From Calothrix sp. C42_A2020_038 (lineage in GTDB: Bacteria > Cyanobacteriota > Cyanobacteriia > Cyanobacteriales > Nostocaceae): a DNA stretch of 34,771 nucleotides. The stretch lies in the NCBI GenBank assembly GCA_015272395.1, contig JACYLQ010000016.1, positions 117,385-152,155 on the forward strand, read 5' to 3'. How positions within the stretch are numbered: position 1 is the first letter of the stretch; the number at the start of each line of letters is the position of its first letter. This document shows, one piece after another, positions 33,274 to 34,771 of this stretch. The notes below the pieces were generated by a model that was not told where the DNA came from, did no database searches, and saw only the letters and a program-made list of their open reading frames with translations. Both the position numbers and the translations under genes were made by a program.

Positions 33274-34212
33274 TTAGTTATTCTTTTCTGCTTCTTTCTG
33301 TGCGGTTTCACTATATTGACGATATAGCTTAGTGCGAATTTGCGCTTCCTTATACCGACTATGGTCAGGCGCCACTTTAGCCATTAAATCTGACGCACGT
33401 TGCCAACTCGCTGCGTTCTCAAGCCATTGAGTTGAATTACGAGCTTTTTTGCCATTTGTCGTTGCTTGATTTGCAATTCTCACAGCATCTACAAAATAAT
33501 CTTCAGTCAATTTAGAGTTATTATCATTAATAGCTATAGGAGATTGTTTTTGTTTAGATTCCTCATTTATAGAGGATTCTAAAGTATTAGTTACTGGCAA
33601 TAAAAGTTTTGAATCGGATGCGAGCATGGGCAATTTGAGTTTATCACCTAGTAAACTATAGAAAGCCAAACCAGTAATTCCAAACAATACACATATACTA
33701 ACACCTAATAACAACCATCCCCAAGCTGAATTTTTGTGTTGATTTTTTTTTATAATCACTATCGAACTTGATTGTGGTGTTTTGGGTAAACTTATTTTTA
33801 CTGGTTCTGATTTGCGTTCTTGCAAGTCTTTAATCAACTGTTGAAAAACATTAGGTTTGTCTAAAGTCAATTCCTCCGACCATAATAATTGATTATCTCC
33901 TTCTTTGCGGCTAATTTCTTCTAGCCAAAGTAATTGTTGCTCACGAACAATACGGGTGTTGATGTTAATTCTATAAATATTTCGTGGCGCAATCGATTCG
34001 AGTATTTCACGAATTGTACTGACCAAGGTTGATTTTTCTAGCTTATCTTCGGTACGTGCTTCACAAAGTAGTTGCAGTACACCATCAGCAAACATTGCCC
34101 TAGTCCTAACACCTGAAGAAGACAACCTTTGATTCAATAGCTGAATAATCGCAGCAACACTACCTTGCTGTGCTTGCCAAAAGATATCGTTAATCCTGTC
34201 TACCATCACCAT
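33274..34212 (-). CDS. Single-pass membrane protein with C-terminal helical segment, unknown function
   Basis: I do not recognise a named domain. The 312-residue protein has a soluble N-terminal domain (about 1-140; INDIFWQAQQGSVAAIIQLL, LQLLCEARTEDKLEKSTLVS), one membrane helix (about 170-195: WGWLLLGVSICVLFGITGLA), a polar linker and a C-terminal helical segment (SWQRASDLMAKVAPDHSRYK, EAQIRTKLYRQYSETAQKEA). The last part resembles one unit of the helical repeats at the C terminus of the pseudo-orthocaspase. The ATG at 34206 (MVDRIND) is an alternative to 34212. It is downstream of the rRNA operon end on the same strand, but a strong terminator intervenes. Confidence 0.75.
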   Translation of the reverse strand: MVMVDRINDIFWQAQQGSVAAIIQLLNQRLSSSGVRTRAMFADGVLQLLCEARTEDKLEKSTLVSTIREILESIAPRNIYRININTRIVREQQLLWLEEISRKEGDNQLLWSEELTLDKPNVFQQLIKDLQERKSEPVKISLPKTPQSSSIVIIKKNQHKNSAWGWLLLGVSICVLFGITGLAFYSLLGDKLKLPMLASDSKLLLPVTNTLESSINEESKQKQSPIAINDNNSKLTEDYFVDAVRIANQATTNGKKARNSTQWLENAASWQRASDLMAKVAPDHSRYKEAQIRTKLYRQYSETAQKEAEKNN

Positions 34213-34697
34213 CAGCGTTTACTTACAGCCCTTTACCCTGAATTGTTTACAAATCGACCATACACAAGTTAGTGTTTTATGTGACAATAACTTATTACTC
34301 GATTGTATTAGGAAAAACATTACGTTGCCAAATTTTACACAAATCATCTCTCTTTCGGATGAGTAGAGAGTTGTTATTAACCTAATATTTGCTATTTGAC
34401 AACAGCATATTTGTTAATTTATCTGAAAAGAATCAAATTTTGCTAGGCTAAAGCAGCTTGAACGCGTAATGAACAAATAGCTGGTAGTGTGCCAGAATAC
34501 TGCGGTTTTGATTAACTTTGTAGAAAATGACTTTTTCTGCCATTGGTATCAAGTTAAGAAAAATCGAGCCTTGTCAAGCGCGACACCAGATATGGTTAGA
34601 CTCATTGACAATCAGTATCTATTTTCTCTTAAACATTTTAAACATCTGATGGAGAAAGCTTGAAGTATTTGTAATAAGCTATTTGTGCAATAAAAAC
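34213..34697. other. Intergenic region between 5S rRNA terminator and the membrane-protein gene
   Basis: No gene or convincing structure is seen in these A+T-rich 485 bases; they presumably hold the promoter of the minus-strand membrane-protein gene. Confidence 0.4.
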
Positions 34698-34732
34698 AAA
34701 AGTCTTCTCTATGTAGGGAAGAGAAGACTTTT
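34698..34732 (-). terminator. Strong terminator of the rRNA operon
   Basis: A perfect 13-bp stem (AAAAGTCTTCTCT at 34698-34710, AGAGAAGACTTTT at 34720-34732, 9-base loop). On the minus strand it is followed by GTTTTTATTG, and it lies about 12 bases after the 5S rRNA 3' end. Confidence 0.8.
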
Positions 34733-34744
34733 GATTGTAATATT

Positions 34745-34771
34745 GCCCTGGCACCGAGCAATTGTTGCAGG
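34745..34771 (-). rRNA. rrf: 5S rRNA, 3' end only (cut by the window edge)
   Basis: On the minus strand the last bases read CCTGCAACAATTGCTCGGTG followed by CCAGGG. The GCTCGGTGCCAGG ending is the usual 3' helix of cyanobacterial 5S rRNA (pairing with a 5' CCTGGTG outside the window). The strong terminator directly downstream fits the end of an rrn operon. Only about 27 bases are in view, so the call is moderately sure. Confidence 0.65.

Overview
The window comes from a cyanobacterium, most likely a filamentous, heterocyst-forming type (Nostocales). This is inferred from the gene set: tig-clpP-clpX, an asd-dapA-rnj operon, a short ribosomal protein S1 paralogue, an orthocaspase-like protein, a stand-alone Mo-nitrogenase C-terminal-domain protein, Uma2, and many short palindromic or tandem repeats between genes. 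The usual cyanobacterial HIP1 octamer GCGATCGC is almost absent (one copy). A different palindrome, GGCGCC, is strikingly iterated instead (38 copies read by eye), which is the strongest sequence-level signal in the window.

Layout. 1-1.45 kb: a small orphan protein converges on an EamA-type transporter across a strong shared terminator. 1.45-5.3 kb: a MITE-like hairpin element, then the urease genes ureD-ureA-ureB-ureC; ureC carries an in-frame cyanobacterial palindromic repeat, and the ureB-ureC spacer contains a decayed antisense DUF5615-type toxin gene. 5.5-8 kb: a Uma2-family protein with a heptad-repeat tail, a decayed IS200/IS605-like stretch, and a receiver-histidine kinase protein. 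8.1-11 kb: a truncated IS982 transposase abuts a two-gene type II restriction-modification operon (XamI-like nuclease plus Eco57I-type N6-adenine methylase). 11-15.2 kb: a sulfite-oxidase-like molybdoenzyme, ribosomal protein bL32, a secreted or membrane-anchored hypothetical protein, a pseudo-orthocaspase lacking both catalytic residues, and the Mo-nitrogenase C-terminal-domain protein. 15.7-21.3 kb: an anion permease, then asd, dapA and rnj (RNase J) on the minus strand. 22.3-26 kb: tig, clpP and clpX. 26.4-29.4 kb: an alpha/beta hydrolase, a formylglycine-generating-enzyme relic, a GntR regulator and a dienelactone hydrolase. 29.5-34.8 kb: an S1 paralogue, tRNA-Ser(UGA), a metallophosphoesterase, nadA, a membrane protein with C-terminal helices, and at the right edge the 3' end of a 5S rRNA gene with its terminator.

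Functional grouping. The ure genes make the urease structural subunits plus one accessory protein; ureE, ureF and ureG are not here. Trigger factor, ClpP and ClpX form a folding and degradation module. Asd and DapA are consecutive steps toward diaminopimelate and lysine, co-directional with RNase J. The restriction-modification pair looks acquired: it is flanked by an IS fragment, lies in the longest GGCGCC-free interval and holds the only HIP1 site. I saw no copy of GTCGAC, the known XamI target, anywhere in the window. I found no CRISPR array and no clearly new multi-gene system. The most unusual items are the GGCGCC iteration, the repeat-invaded ureC, the doubly inactive orthocaspase and several gene relics hidden in spacers.
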